From contig JALPQD010000224.1 of NCBI GenBank assembly GCA_023101885.1, forward strand, positions 1,263,638 through 1,327,637: a stretch of 64,000 bases of DNA. The letters run 5' to 3'. Position 1 is the first letter of the stretch. Every line of letters starts with the position of its first letter. Shown one piece after another: positions 23,846-33,401 of the stretch. The DNA is from Typhlomys cinereus (taxonomy: Eukaryota; Chordata; Mammalia; Rodentia; Platacanthomyidae). Both the position numbers and the translations under genes were made by a program. A model generated the notes under the pieces. That model ran no database searches and was not told where the DNA came from. It saw only the letters and a program-made list of their open reading frames with translations.

Positions 23846-26488
23846 CTTTCTTTTTCTTTCTTTCTTTCTTTCTTCTTTCTCTCTCTCTCTTTCTTTCTTT
23901 TCTTTCTTTCTTTTTCTTTCTTTCTTTTTCTTTCTTTCTTCATCACAAAGTTCTACTGATTGTTATAAGTCTTTCATGTATATATAGACATACAAAGGAT
24001 GGATGGGTAGAGAGAAGACAGACACCCTAATAAATGACAATTCTGAAAACTCATAGCACTTGTAATCTAGTTGAGTCCAAGAACAAAACAATAAAGATGG
24101 AAGTCTTGTCCTCTAAGGATTAATATACTAATAAAATATCATTTTATCCCCCAAACACAATTTTTAATTAAAACAGCTTAAGAGAATGACTAAGCTTACT
24201 TATACTTTCTTTCTGTAGCCCAGCAGAGAGACACACTGAAGTAGACTTGCTGATAGCTTTGTAATCTATGTATTTCATACAAGGTGGAATTTTAGTAATG
24301 ACTATATGTGAATACAGATTTGCTGAATAAAATGTGAATTTCAAAGCCAATAAAGGTTAATGTATGGTACGGTGACAATTTGAAGCATAAAGATTAATTT
24401 AATATAGGCCTAAGAGGAATCAATCTTTACAAAGTTGGAAAATGGGTTTTAAACATTTCAGGAAGTTATATTGGAAACGTTTTTAGTTTAAAACATCTAC
24501 CTTAAAAATCGTATATTAGTTAAAGCAGACCTATCTGCATATACTTTATGAGTCAAAAGTAAATTGAGATAAAATGAACTTTGGATCTCTTATAAAGGAA
24601 ATGTAACTTTCACCATTAATTCACTGTGGACCTCTTCATTGAACTACAATCATAGCTAAGTATCTGATATTTTAGAAAAGTTGACCTGCTAGTTAGTGAT
24701 TTAAATTTACTTTAATTTAAGAGAGAGACAAGTTTCAAAATGAGCACTGTGTATTTCTGGGACTGAAACAAAGCAGAAAATAGAAGACAATTCCGACAAC
24801 CCCCACTCTTATATCATTCATGCTCATATTTCTGTGGTCATGCAAATTTCCCATAATTATAATTGTGCTAGAAATACTTGAGGATTATCATTTCCTGTCA
24901 TTGCATGAGTTAAAGGTGGGTGAGCCTGACATATGGGAAGACACAATGCCAAGCCACTGTGCTGAGGCAATACTCCATCTTCCTAACTACTCTCAGTGTC
25001 TCAGGAGTCCTCAGCGAGGTGGTGGGTAATTGATGCTCTGAACCCAAACTGTACTGGTCACAAAAATAGTGTCATTCTGGTTGTTGTAGATTTAAAATCA
25101 ACACCACACCCTCAGGTTTTCAAAGGCCCTCTTCATGCATAACTCAGCAAAAAATGGAAAATCTCACTTCTAGTTTTAGCTATTTTTCTTTTTGCTCACA
25201 AATTTTAGTTTGTTTTTTCTTGAAAGTATCTTAGTGATTTTTGCAATCATTTGTCTTTCCTCTGCAGTTACTGGGCTACACTTCCATTATGTCTGTACTC
25301 CAGTGTGTTGTGACCTATGACTCTGCCACCTACACAGGGTAAAGGTTTAAGAAATCACCAATGAGCATGAGAGAACACAGATGTGACCTAAGGAACTGGA
25401 GTCAACATGTACAGAAGTTCATACTCATTCGATGCTCAGCACTCAGGTGCATAGCAAGTACTATAGTCCCATGGGGGCACATGTGTAGACATTTTTAAAC
25501 ATTTTGCCTTAGTTGCACAATATTTTGCATTTTTTATCTGATGTTTTTGTTTCTTATAATAAAACCTTTTCTGATATAAAACTTCCAGTATAGTAAGCTG
25601 ACTTTTGAAAGGTAAATTTTGCAGAATTAAAATCTGGTGACAATTAAAAAATCATCAATGACAATTATGACCAAGGTTGTTGCTGCCTTGGGGCTCTATA
25701 GCTTATTAATTCAGCTTTTCATACCGGCAAATAGAAAACATTAAAATGTGGGATGTAGAAAGGCTGAATGACAGTACTGAGTTACCTATAACAGTTAGTT
25801 AACTTTTAATGGCTTCACTATTAGCAACTGATTCTATGATACACTATTATCATCAATTTAGTACAAACACCAAACTCAATATGTCAAAGGATTTGATTTT
25901 ATTACAACATTCTAGACTGATTTTAGATGCTTTTCTTCTGTGTATTTCTGTGTGAAAAGAAAGTTTAGACGTTATCTTATCTAAGCCCTTACAAACTTCC
26001 TTCAATAGGCAGTCTTTCTGGCTGAATTGTATTGAGAGTTGAATTTATGTATTTTGATTTTAAGTTTGATTTCCTTTAAGAAAATTATAGTGAGTAAAAT
26101 GGCATATTAATTTTTTACACTTACCTGAACTGGAAATCGTTTCAGAGGAGGATAAAAGTAGGCGTGCTTATAAAGATAATATCGTGGCCTGTACTTGAAG
26201 ACCTGCACAAATAATATTATTGTTATATTCATCCTTAATGTGCAATAATTCTAGAAGGCACATAGGTTAGTAAAGCATATTAAAGTCAGTTACCCCATTT
26301 TCTTCAGAATCTTCTAATTTGAGTCTTCGATACAAATTTTTCATCTGTTTGAAAGAACATTTAATTACTATATATCCTCTTTTATGTAAAAATAAAAATT
26401 AAAATAAAATAAAGGTCTTAAATATTGAACTTACTGAGAAAGCACAAGCCATTCCCAAAATGCTCAGCAAAATGAAAGCAGTCTTCAT
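16670..26488 (-). CDS. IBSP: Integrin-binding sialoprotein (bone sialoprotein 2), complete coding span
   Basis: Secreted acidic phospho-sialoglycoprotein of bone and dentine matrix. The family binds hydroxyapatite through poly-Glu tracts and binds integrin alpha-v beta-3 through RGD. Coding exons on the minus strand are 26488-26435, 26344-26294, 26202-26125, 21356-21291, 17618-17457 and 17191-16670. All have GT-AG borders and all junctions are phase 0, giving 310 residues (human is 317). Seen in the sequence: a signal peptide of about 16 residues (MKTAFILLSILGMACA), a basic/aromatic Tyr-rich segment (36-61), acidic Ser-rich segments (62-137), a run of 12 Glu (153-164), N-glycosylation sequons at about 107, 178 and 183, RGD at 282-284, and a Tyr-rich acidic C-terminus typical of sulfated tyrosines. 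No stop or frameshift is present. Gene identity rests on the diagnostic segment around EPRGDNYRAYEDEYSY. MEPE follows downstream on the same strand, as in other mammals. Confidence 0.97.
17457..17618 (-). CDS. IBSP: IBSP exon 6
   Basis: 162 nt, 54 codons, phase 0, acceptor CCACCAG| and donor AAG|GTAACA. Begins with an acidic Asn/Glu-rich stretch, carries the sequon NTT (residue about 107), and ends with the conserved GLAAIRLPKK motif. The length and end motif match the family. Confidence 0.95.
18760..19130 (+). repeat. Ancient L1 fragment (ORF2 C-terminal to 3' region)
   Basis: TGACCCAGAAATTTCACTTT, AACTACCCAAATGTCCACTA, then CATTCACATAATGAATAATG follow the order of the ORF2 end of old mammalian L1s. 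Strongly diverged. Lies in IBSP intron 5, forward relative to plus. Confidence 0.6.
19245..19562 (-). repeat. B2-type SINE-like element, diverged
   Basis: The plus strand shows GGAGACCTGTGTGTGTGTGT at the left and TTTGCTTGCATGGCAAGCAC, then TGATTGAGCCCTCTCCCTAG, at the right, a reversed tRNA-like head. The middle contains B1-like words (GTATTGGGATTGGAAGACAG), so it may be a composite of older SINEs. Confidence 0.5.
20303..20399 (-). repeat. Very short L1 3'-end insertion
   Basis: About 97 bp: reversed tail, CACTCATACAAACTTAATAG, then pyrimidine-rich CCCTCC sequence. Flanks CATTTGGAATTCTT (20289-20302) and CATTTGGAGTTCTT (20400-20413) are a target-site duplication with one mismatch. Located in IBSP intron 5. 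Confidence 0.8.
21291..21356 (-). CDS. IBSP: IBSP exon 5, first acidic segment
   Basis: 66 nt, 22 codons, phase 0, acceptor TTTTTTTAG| and donor GAG|GTAAGG. Encodes GGSDSSEENGDGDSSEEGEEEE, with several S-x-E phosphorylation motifs. The first poly-Glu run is broken by a Gly (EEGEEEE), whereas human has an unbroken run here. The intron to exon 4 is 4.8 kb. Confidence 0.94.
22338..22731 (-). repeat. MaLR-type solo LTR
   Basis: The plus strand contains GGGGCTGAGGGAACTGGCCA, CACCATATCCACAGGATGGC, GGGCCTTCCCCACCAAATAG and TCAATTGTCAAATTAACACC, matching in order the reversed LTRs at 53.4 and 61.2 kb. Ends are approximate. Confidence 0.75.
22855..22925 (+). repeat. Compound (TG)n(AG)n microsatellite
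   Basis: About 14 TG units run directly into about 21 AG units inside IBSP intron 4. It abuts the T-rich/TG end of an old SINE. Confidence 0.95.
22926..23270 (-). repeat. B2/B3-type SINE, diverged, reversed
   Basis: TTGAGGTCAAAGGACAACTT, AGGAGCACTGGGATTATAAA, and the reversed head CCACTGAACCATCGCACTAG are in order. Older than the CAGGCTCCGCCC family. Confidence 0.55.
23779..23940 (+). repeat. (TTTC)n pyrimidine tract
   Basis: About 160 bp of nearly pure pyrimidine: a clean (TTTC) array followed by interrupted TTTC/TCTC units. Lies in IBSP intron 4. It produces false Lys/Glu- and Phe/Ser-repeat open frames. Confidence 0.95.
26125..26202 (-). CDS. IBSP: IBSP exon 4, basic and tyrosine-rich segment
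   Basis: 78 nt, 26 codons, phase 0, acceptor TTGTGCAG| and donor CAG|GTAAGT. Encodes the strongly conserved segment YRPRYYLYKHAYFYPPLKR. In the family this hydrophobic/basic region is associated with collagen binding. PPLK replaces the PHLK I recall from human. Confidence 0.95.
26294..26344 (-). CDS. IBSP: IBSP exon 3
   Basis: 51 nt, 17 codons, phase 0 at both ends, acceptor CAAACAG| and donor GGG|GTAACT. Encodes MKNLYRRLKLEDSEENG. SEEN is the first acidic Ser cluster, of the kind phosphorylated by secretory-pathway kinase (S-x-E). Human has HRR where this has YRR. Confidence 0.95.
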
Positions 26489-26504
26489 TTTGTACTGTGT
26501 CTGT
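26435..26504 (-). CDS. IBSP: IBSP exon 2: leader end plus signal peptide
   Basis: The acceptor is TTATAG| with the exon starting at about 26504; an alternative AG lies 4 nt further in. ATG is at 26488-26486 and the donor is TCA|GTAAGT. It encodes 18 residues, MKTAFILLSILGMACAFS, a classic secretory signal with cleavage expected after CA. The exon ends in phase 0. Confidence 0.96.
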
Positions 26505-27699
26505 CTATAATTAATAAAGTTGTAAAATAAATAAATATTAAAAACAAGTTCATAACTCTTTTGCTCATAGTTAAAAATGAAATATTGACTTTCACCTTAT
26601 TTCTGTCTAATTCTCATTTTTGCTAACCAGATTTCTGTGTAGAGAAACACAGCTTAATGATAGATACTTGCCCAGGACAACACTTGAAAGATCTGATTTT
26701 GATTTTATAATAATATTATTAATTAATACTGCATTTATAGTCAAATTCACCCTTCTTCTCAAGCTGTAGAAGGCTGTGTGTGCTTGAATACACTTGACTT
26801 CCATATTCTCTTGTGATGTGTCATTACAAGATTATTTTATCACTGCCAACAGCATTCTGCATTTGCATCCTTAGAGTACTTCGCATTAGGGTAAGGAAGA
26901 CCCTAAAAGGCATTGGCAAGGAAGCATCAACAGCCATCAACAGGGTGATGGAATTGTCATGTATTTGTGTGCTCTATGTGTCCAAAAGAGAAAATTAAAC
27001 AAAGTTGGAAAGTGTTTTCAACAGCCACTTTTATGCAATGAACTACAAGAAATTTTTAGCTTTTGGGCATAGATTTGAACTAAAAGTTTATTTGTAAAAT
27101 AAGTGGTACAGGCATCTTCCTACTAATGCTTTGTAATACTTCATAGTTATATGTATGCAAAAGAGAGAAGCTGGAGAGAAAGAGAAATGGAAGAAGAGAG
27201 AAAGACTCACACCCACAGAGAGATAATATGCTTGTAACATGTAGCCCCCAACTACCTTGCCTAAAGATAGCTCTAAGTGTTCAGAGTCTCCTCTTGAGTT
27301 TATCAAATTGTGTTTTCCTCCAGCTCCATTTAAGACGTTTCATCTGTTAGTGTGGCACACTGTGAATCAGGGGTTCTTCAGGGCAGGTGTGAGAGTCATG
27401 GATGGAGAAAGCAATTCTATGCAACAATCAAAGAAGCAGCTATCTGAAGGAGAATAGTCCTGAACAGTCCTGAGGTTTACAGCCACATACCAAGTTCTAC
27501 ATAGCTTCATCATGAGTAGAGGCAGATAATGAAATCTTACCCTATCTTAATTTTATTCTACCAAATAAAGTTCCGTGTAGAAATTCTCCCCTCTAAAACC
27601 TTGGCTGAAAGCCTAGGAACACCTGCTTCCTTGCACTTCACTGACAGTTGCTACAAACATAGTGAGATTTGGTTATGTTTTGGAAATAAGATGAAATGA

Positions 27700-27983
27700 T
27701 ACTATTTATTTATTTGTTTGTTTGTTTACTGCATGTATGTCTGTATGCATCAGAGGGCATTATGCGTGCCAGTGGAGGACAAGGGGTGACTTTGGGAATG
27801 ACCTTGGATTGCTCTATCTCCTCTTTGCTTTCTTTTGGAGTTTTCCAGGCTCCACCTTCCAAGATCTGAAGTACAGGCTCCCACGATTTCCTCCTGGCAT
27901 TTTTACGTGGGATCCAGGATCCAAACTCAGGACCTTCTGCTTGCAAGGTAGAGGCTTAACCCATAAATCATATCTTCGGCCCC
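27700..27983 (-). repeat. tRNA-derived B2-type SINE, diverged
   Basis: TTTATTTATTTGTTTGTTTG tail, GGGTGACTTTGGGAATGACC, TTCCAGGCTCCACCTTCCAA, and the reversed head ending CTTCGGCCCC. In IBSP intron 1, antisense to plus and sense to IBSP. Confidence 0.75.
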
Positions 27984-28257
27984 AAGGATACTTTTTAAAG
28001 AGTATTTAAAGGTATTGTGCTCTGTAGGTAGGTTTTGCATTTTGCAGATTCATCACATCTTTGCTGAGTGACTGATACTAAAATAAAAATTACAAGGTGC
28101 AAGGTGTGGACAAGCTGTTCTGGGTTCTAATTTGCCTTACTTATGTGATTAAGTGGATCTTTTTGTTTCAGTGTACACATATATTTCCTCACAGTCCTCT
28201 CTATCTAAATGAAAATCTTTACTGAATACTGAAATTGGCCAAGTGTTTAAGAAGTTG

Positions 28258-28390
28258 AAATGCAGCCAACTTTGATAGTGTACTTGAGAGGTGGAGGCAG
28301 TAGGATTGGGAGTACAAAGACACTTGTTGCTACATGGTGAGCTCAAGGCCAGTCTGGGCTATATGAGACTGTGTCTCAAAAACCAAAACA
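28258..28390 (+). repeat. B1 SINE
   Basis: GAGAGGTGGAGGCAGTAGGA, GAGCTCAAGGCCAGTCTGGG and GAGACTGTGTCTCAAAAACC are the 7SL-derived B1 signature in forward order. Its A-rich end is the landing site of the next SINE. Confidence 0.85.
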
Positions 28391-28393
28391 GAG

Positions 28394-28660
28394 GGCTGGA
28401 GAGGTGGCTCAGGGGTTAAGCCTCTGCCTTGCAGGCGGAAGGGCCTGAGTTCGGATCCTAGACCCCACGTATAGACGCCGGGGAGAAGCGGGGGGCCGCC
28501 TGCGTTTCTGGTCCTGGTAGGGGGGAGCCTGTGAATCCCCGGGCAGAGTAAACAAGGAGGAGGTTGAGGCGTCCATGGTGGTTCCCGAATTCGTCCGTCC
28601 CGGACACACACGTATATACATACGCACACACGCACAAATTGAATAAAAAAAATTAAAAAA
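28394..28660 (+). repeat. Full-length, CpG-rich tRNA-derived B2-type SINE
   Basis: GGCTGGAGAGGTGGCTCAGG, GTTAAGCCTCTGCCTTGCAG, GAGTTCGGATCCTAGACCCC (B-box-like GTTCGGATCC), a GC-rich body with many CpGs, then an A-rich tail. CAAAACAGAG before and CAAAACGGAG after form a duplication with one mismatch. High CpG content suggests a young copy. Inserted in the tail of a B1 within IBSP intron 1. Confidence 0.9.
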
Positions 28661-28999
28661 TAAGCAAAACGGAGCAAAACAAATCAGTTTGTATGTATTC
28701 TTAAGTGGGTGTTTTGGATAATGCTGGCCACAAGGAGCCACTCAGCAGGCACAAAGACTGTCGTTTTGCAGCTTTATGAAAAAATATTCAGAACCACAGA
28801 AAGTGTTGTGGTGACATGAATTTCTCATAATAAAACATAAGAAACCAGAATGCATAGCAAGAATAATAATACTTTAAAAAAAAAAAAAAGGATCAAGTGA
28901 GTCCGGAAGAGAGCAGTCGGATCTACAGAGATCTCAATTTATTTACGTTGTGTTTCGTCAAACAGCAAAGACCTCTGCAGTGGCCTTGCTTGCCAAGAC

Positions 29000-29530
29000 G
29001 CCTCAGACATTCTTCAAAGATAGCCTCAGGAATTTCATTACAGACATCATGGAGGAGGGGGGAGTGTAAAAATTGAAAAGCCTGAATTGGGGGAAGGATA
29101 AAGTCAGTCTACACCCCCTGGACATGAAAGGGCGGTTGCATCCATGAACTCACTGCAGCTCTGTGTACTTCCACAAGACCTGCACAGCATTTCACTATGG
29201 TGGGGAAAGAGCTGGAGGCCCTAAGCCTTTCTGAGAGACTGTTGAGGTTAATGCTGGTTGAAGGATGGGGGAAGAGCTACATCCCACCATGATCTACCCA
29301 CTGATGTTTGATTCATGCTCCAGAAGCTCTCAGATACTTGCCATGAAAAGCAACCCAGATGAAACTCAGTGGGTCACACAGGCAAAAAGACCTGAAAGTA
29401 GGTGGAGATCAGTAGGGAAGAAGGTTGTAGTGTGAAAGGGGGAATAGAATTCGATAATTAGGGGTGAAAATAACACAGATTCAGTGTACTCATGTGTGAA
29501 ACTCTAAAAGACTAAAAATAAATAAAAACC
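29000..29530 (+). repeat. L1 3' UTR fragment, older rodent type
   Basis: CAGTGGGTCACACAGGCAAA, AAGACCTGAAAGTAGGTGGA, then GATTCAGTGTACTCATGTGT and an A-rich end match the Lx-like L1 3' end that recurs at 58.13-58.33 kb. Lies in IBSP intron 1. Confidence 0.6.
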
Positions 29531-30098
29531 ACAATTTAATTACTGCTTAAAGTTGGGGTAGGAATGATAAGCTGTCGGCATTGTTCATTTCTCTAATACT
29601 GTGCATTTTCCACACTGATTTCAAAGCTATAGGTTGTTAACAATTTGGAACTCAATGCAAAATAATTGAAAAGATGTTATGAGAAATAAAGAAAAGAACA
29701 CAAGCAAGCAAAAAGATACTATATGCTACTGAAGTGCAGAAAGGGCACAATTTATGGAAAAATGCATATATCCTGTCAGATTACAAAACCAACATAGAAT
29801 TCTTGTTCAGGTTACCTTGACTGCCTCAGAATGAGATAAACAGTTGACAAAGTTATGGAAAATTTCTAGTTCATGTTCATAATATTCACAGCTTATTCAT
29901 ACACGTCAGTCAACAAGCTTAGACTTTGGGAAAGAATTTAAAACCAGAGGTACTCACTTAATAGTAACCAAATGTCAAGCCACGCAGTCATTGTGTACAA
30001 TGCAATGAGATCTACATTTTAATGAAACTCTAAACCAAGCCCCCAGATGCAATCGTCGTATCTGCCTGTGACAGCACAGTTACCTTATTAAATCTTAC

Positions 30099-30164
30099 CC
30101 TCCGGCAGTCTGGGCTGACGAGAGTGAGAAGCACGGATTGATTTCGCTGCTGTCACTCACACAG
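30099..30164 (-). other. IBSP: IBSP exon 1 (5' UTR)
   Basis: Non-coding first exon. The 5' end is inferred by placing the inverted TATA box at -24/-19, as in rat IBSP, which puts +1 at about 30164. The 3' end is the donor GG|GTAAGA (GT at 30098-30097). The exon is about 66 nt, and with about 16 nt of exon 2 it gives a leader of about 82 nt. The exact start is inferred. Confidence 0.85.
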
Positions 30165-30182
30165 TCACTTGCTCTGGCTGGC

Positions 30183-30275
30183 TATAAACCCTTCTTTGCC
30201 TTTCCGTAGCCAATCACTGCCATGGCTAAAGTGATGTCAGCATGTGGATTCTCACCAGAAAACCCCAAAGTTAAA
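30183..30275 (-). promoter_or_regulatory. IBSP: IBSP proximal promoter
   Basis: Read on the minus strand with +1 at 30164. Inverted TATA TTTATA is at 30188-30183 (-24/-19). Inverted CCAAT ATTGG is at 30214-30210 (-50/-46). The CRE-like TGACATCA is at 30239-30232 (-75/-68). The FGF2 response element GGTGAGAA is at 30256-30249 (-92/-85). A homeodomain/Pit-1-type TTTAACT is at 30275-30269 (-111/-105). Each coordinate equals the offset published for the rat gene, as I recall it, so spacing is preserved without indels. NF-Y at the inverted CCAAT and CREB/AP-1 at the CRE are the known binders in rat; their use here is inferred. Confidence 0.9.
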
Positions 30276-30814
30276 CACTTTTTCAAGACATGGGCTTAGT
30301 TGAATAAACATAAAATGTGGTTCTCGTGCCAAGAGGTTTGCATTGTGGAATTTAATTGAAGGTTTAGAAGAAGATGAATAGTTTGAGTTCCGAATATATA
30401 TAATAATATGCTGGACTTGAATTAAAATAAAGAGCAAAAGATTTAAGCATTTAGAATTTCACAAGTCTGCAAGTTTTCATCATTTTGAAAGAAAGGAAAA
30501 CTGACTGTCATCATGTAAAGCAGTGCAGTACTTTCAAAAACACTAAATAACAAGAGAAAGGAGCTTGATGCAAGGTCATATTTTAATGTTAATTATTTTC
30601 TAGTTCTCCCTGAAATATGCTTCAGTGACTAATAAATTAAATTGATATATTAAGCCTATTAGTTTTTTCTGATTTATTTGCAAAAATGCCTATTTTTGAA
30701 TGCCACACCAAGAAGCAGATTTATCTTCATAAAACATGCTTCAGGTCATCTGTTCATGTGTCCTTTTGGATGCATGAGGTTATCTCATCTAATTTTCTTT
30801 TTAAATTTTTTTAT

Positions 30815-30890
30815 TCATTTATTTACTTATTTATTTATGAAAGAGGGTGTTGTAAGAGAGAGAAAGGGAAAGACAGAAAAAAAGAGAAAG

Positions 30891-30936
<46 letters not shown>

Positions 30937-31085
30937 AGGCCCATGCATACCACAGCTCATATGGAAGTCAGAGGACAAGGGTCAGAAGCTAATCTCTCCT
31001 TCTGCCGTGTTGACCCTGCGGCTAACTCAGGTTGCCAGGTTTGCATGTAGGAGCCTTCACCATTTGTTCTCTTGATCACTCCATT
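30815..31085 (-). repeat. B3/B2-like SINE with (GA)n tail
   Basis: TTTATTCATTTATTTACTTA, a GA-rich tract at about 30880-30935, TGGAAGTCAGAGGACAAGGG, GCCAGGTTTGCATGTAGGAG. Reversed older SINE about 0.6 kb upstream of the IBSP promoter. Confidence 0.65.
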
Positions 31086-31762
31086 TGATTTTTTTTTTCA
31101 GCTTTTACCACCCACATCTGCCTTTGGGCCTCTTTCTATCCATTTTTGCCATTTGTTTCCTATAAGTAGAGAAAACTATTACTGCACTGGCACAAATAGC
31201 CCATTGTTACTGAAATTACTAATGAAAACCAAACCAACAATACATGGACTGATAAACAAAGTTACTTGCAATCTTAATTTGCAAAGAGACATCTAGCTTA
31301 GTGCTCGGCATACTTTACCTGTCCATCACTTCATTCTTCCTGTAACCCAGAAAATGAACTTCATGAAAATTAACACCATCTTTAGATTCTTTGGAAAATT
31401 TCTTTAAAGAAAAAGTATTTGAGCAAAGTTGTTGGAAAATAGAGAGTCATAAAAAAAGAAATTAAATAGACTTTTTCGATTCAATTCGACTCCATAAATT
31501 TAGTTCAATTTATGAAAATTTGAATCATTGTGCTTTCTACTTGAGCCAAACTATGCTGTAGAATGTGGGAGCCAAACAAGACAAGTCTGGTACTTAACTT
31601 GATTTTAATTTTTCATAACTGTGAGAAGAGAAAAACATAAGTCCAGAAACCATAGGTAGAAACTAACATGCCTATGAATTTCAGAGAAGCTATGGCAGTA
31701 GAGAGGTTTAATTCTGACAACAAAGCATTGGAACAGCATTCTCTTACAAAATTGGGAACTTA

Positions 31763-32030
31763 GGGCTGGAGGGATGGCTCAGGGGTTGAGACTGAATCTC
31801 GCCAGCAGAAGGTCCTGAGCTCGAATCCCAGGTCCCACATGAAACATGGAGCATAAACTGCAGTGGTCTGCACTGTGGCCCCAGGAAATCCCAGAGCAAA
31901 ACAAAAAGGAGATAGAGGATGTTTCTGGAAGTCACCTTTGAACCCACACAGGGACATATAGTAGTACCCTTTGATACATGCACATACACACACGCAGACA
32001 TGTACACACACTAAATAAATAAAGATAGGG
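31763..32030 (+). repeat. tRNA-derived B2-type SINE
   Basis: GGGCTGGAGGGATGGCTCAG head, CCTGAGCTCGAATCCCAGGT, AAATCCCAGAGCAAAACAAA, ACACAC and A-rich end. Good match to the 46.9-kb copy. Confidence 0.85.
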
Positions 32031-32489
32031 AATGAAAAGAATAGGATTATAACAAAGGAAGAGGTTATCCAGAAGGAAAAGGATTCTTGGATAGAATATG
32101 AAAAGGTCAAAAGTTACACGAAGCTAGTTCATTTTTAACTGTATATTTTCATGCCAGTTTTCTGCCCTTATTCGCAACACACGGAGAAAACAATTCTTTA
32201 AAATTACTTCCATTATGTGGTTAAGACAAGGGAAAACAGTAAAGATAAGAATCCTTTAGATTATACAGCTAGTTAGTGGGAAAGCCCAGAGATAGAGGCC
32301 ACATCTCTCTAACTCTAGAGCAAACAGTTTTCTGGCTACATACCTAAAGACTTTGATGAGAGGTGGCTGAAGAAAGTAAGATTGTCAGAGAGGAGTAGGG
32401 GCCTTGAAGTCGCTACTGTGTGGTCTAGGAAAGCAAGGTAACAATAAAGAGTCTAGACACAAGAAGCAGCAGTGGGCACACAGAGAAGG

Positions 32490-32632
32490 GATGAGAAAGA
32501 GAGAGAGGAAGAAAGGAAGAGAGAAGGGAAGAAAGGAAGAGAGAGGAAGGGAAAGAGAAAGAGAGGAAGTAAAAGAGAGAGAGGAAGAGAGAGAAAAAAC
32601 AGAAAGAAGAAAAGAGAGAGAGAATACAAAAT
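32490..32632 (+). repeat. Polypurine GA-rich tract
   Basis: About 140 nt of nearly pure A/G with GAGA, GGAA and GAAA units. Makes false Arg/Glu/Lys-rich open frames. Confidence 0.9.
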
Positions 32633-32939
32633 GAGTGGAATTTATTGTAAGCATGAGAGGGGAGAAGCCCAGGTCAAGCAGCACCTGACTTGAGCAGTTT
32701 TTCAGACAGTGGGACCATATCTAAGGGGAAGCCTAACGGACGCGCAGCACCACAGTCACTCAGCAGGTGTTTGCTGACAGTGATGAATGATGTAATGAAA
32801 GGGGAAGAGAACTAATATCAAGATTAGTGCTTGATTCTGGACTCTCCCACTAACTGGATTCAACAACATGGTTTCAGTTTCATTAATCTTTTCAAAATGA
32901 AGATGCCTTTAAAAATTCTTAAGAATTTTTTAATGTTTT

Positions 32940-33117
32940 ATTAATTTAAGAGACAGAGAGAGAATATATATGTATTCCATAGCACAAAGGTGGAGATCAG
33001 AGAACAACTTTAGAAGTCAGTTCTTTCCTTCAACCACGTGGACTTCCAGGGATTGAACTCAGATCACCAGGTTTGTTAGTATTTGCCTTCCCTGCTGAGC
33101 TATTTCACCAGCCTTCC
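32940..33117 (-). repeat. B3/B2-like SINE, diverged
   Basis: AGAGACAGAGAGAGAATATA, GGTGGAGATCAGAGAACAAC, CGTGGACTTCCAGGGATTGA, and the reversed head GCTATTTCACCAGCC. Confidence 0.7.
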
Positions 33118-33401
33118 AAGGTATTTTTAAAATACTGACTATTATATGGACATAAGTGTTCTAGCTTCTTTCTGTATTTGCTATATCAGGGGAAACATGG
33201 ATCAGGCAGCAGCGATTCAACACCATTAGGATGCTTTTGATAAATTCTAGGATGTAGGGAACTCCATTACACACATTACATTCAATAAAATTTTCAATAT
33301 TTTATTTTCAATAAAATAAAGTGGAAGGAAACACTATAGATTAAAAGTGAATTCAAAGAAAAAATTAAAATGTCTCCAGGGAGGTATAAAGACAGTATGA
33401 A

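Noticed and set aside
23734..23959. Lys/Glu-repeat and Phe/Leu/Ser-repeat proteins.
   Set aside because: Both strands of the (TTTC)n tract; not genes.
28394..28470. tRNA gene at the head of the SINE.
   Set aside because: It has A- and B-box-like words but is part of a repeated SINE with a body and A-tail; it does not fold as a complete tRNA by eye.
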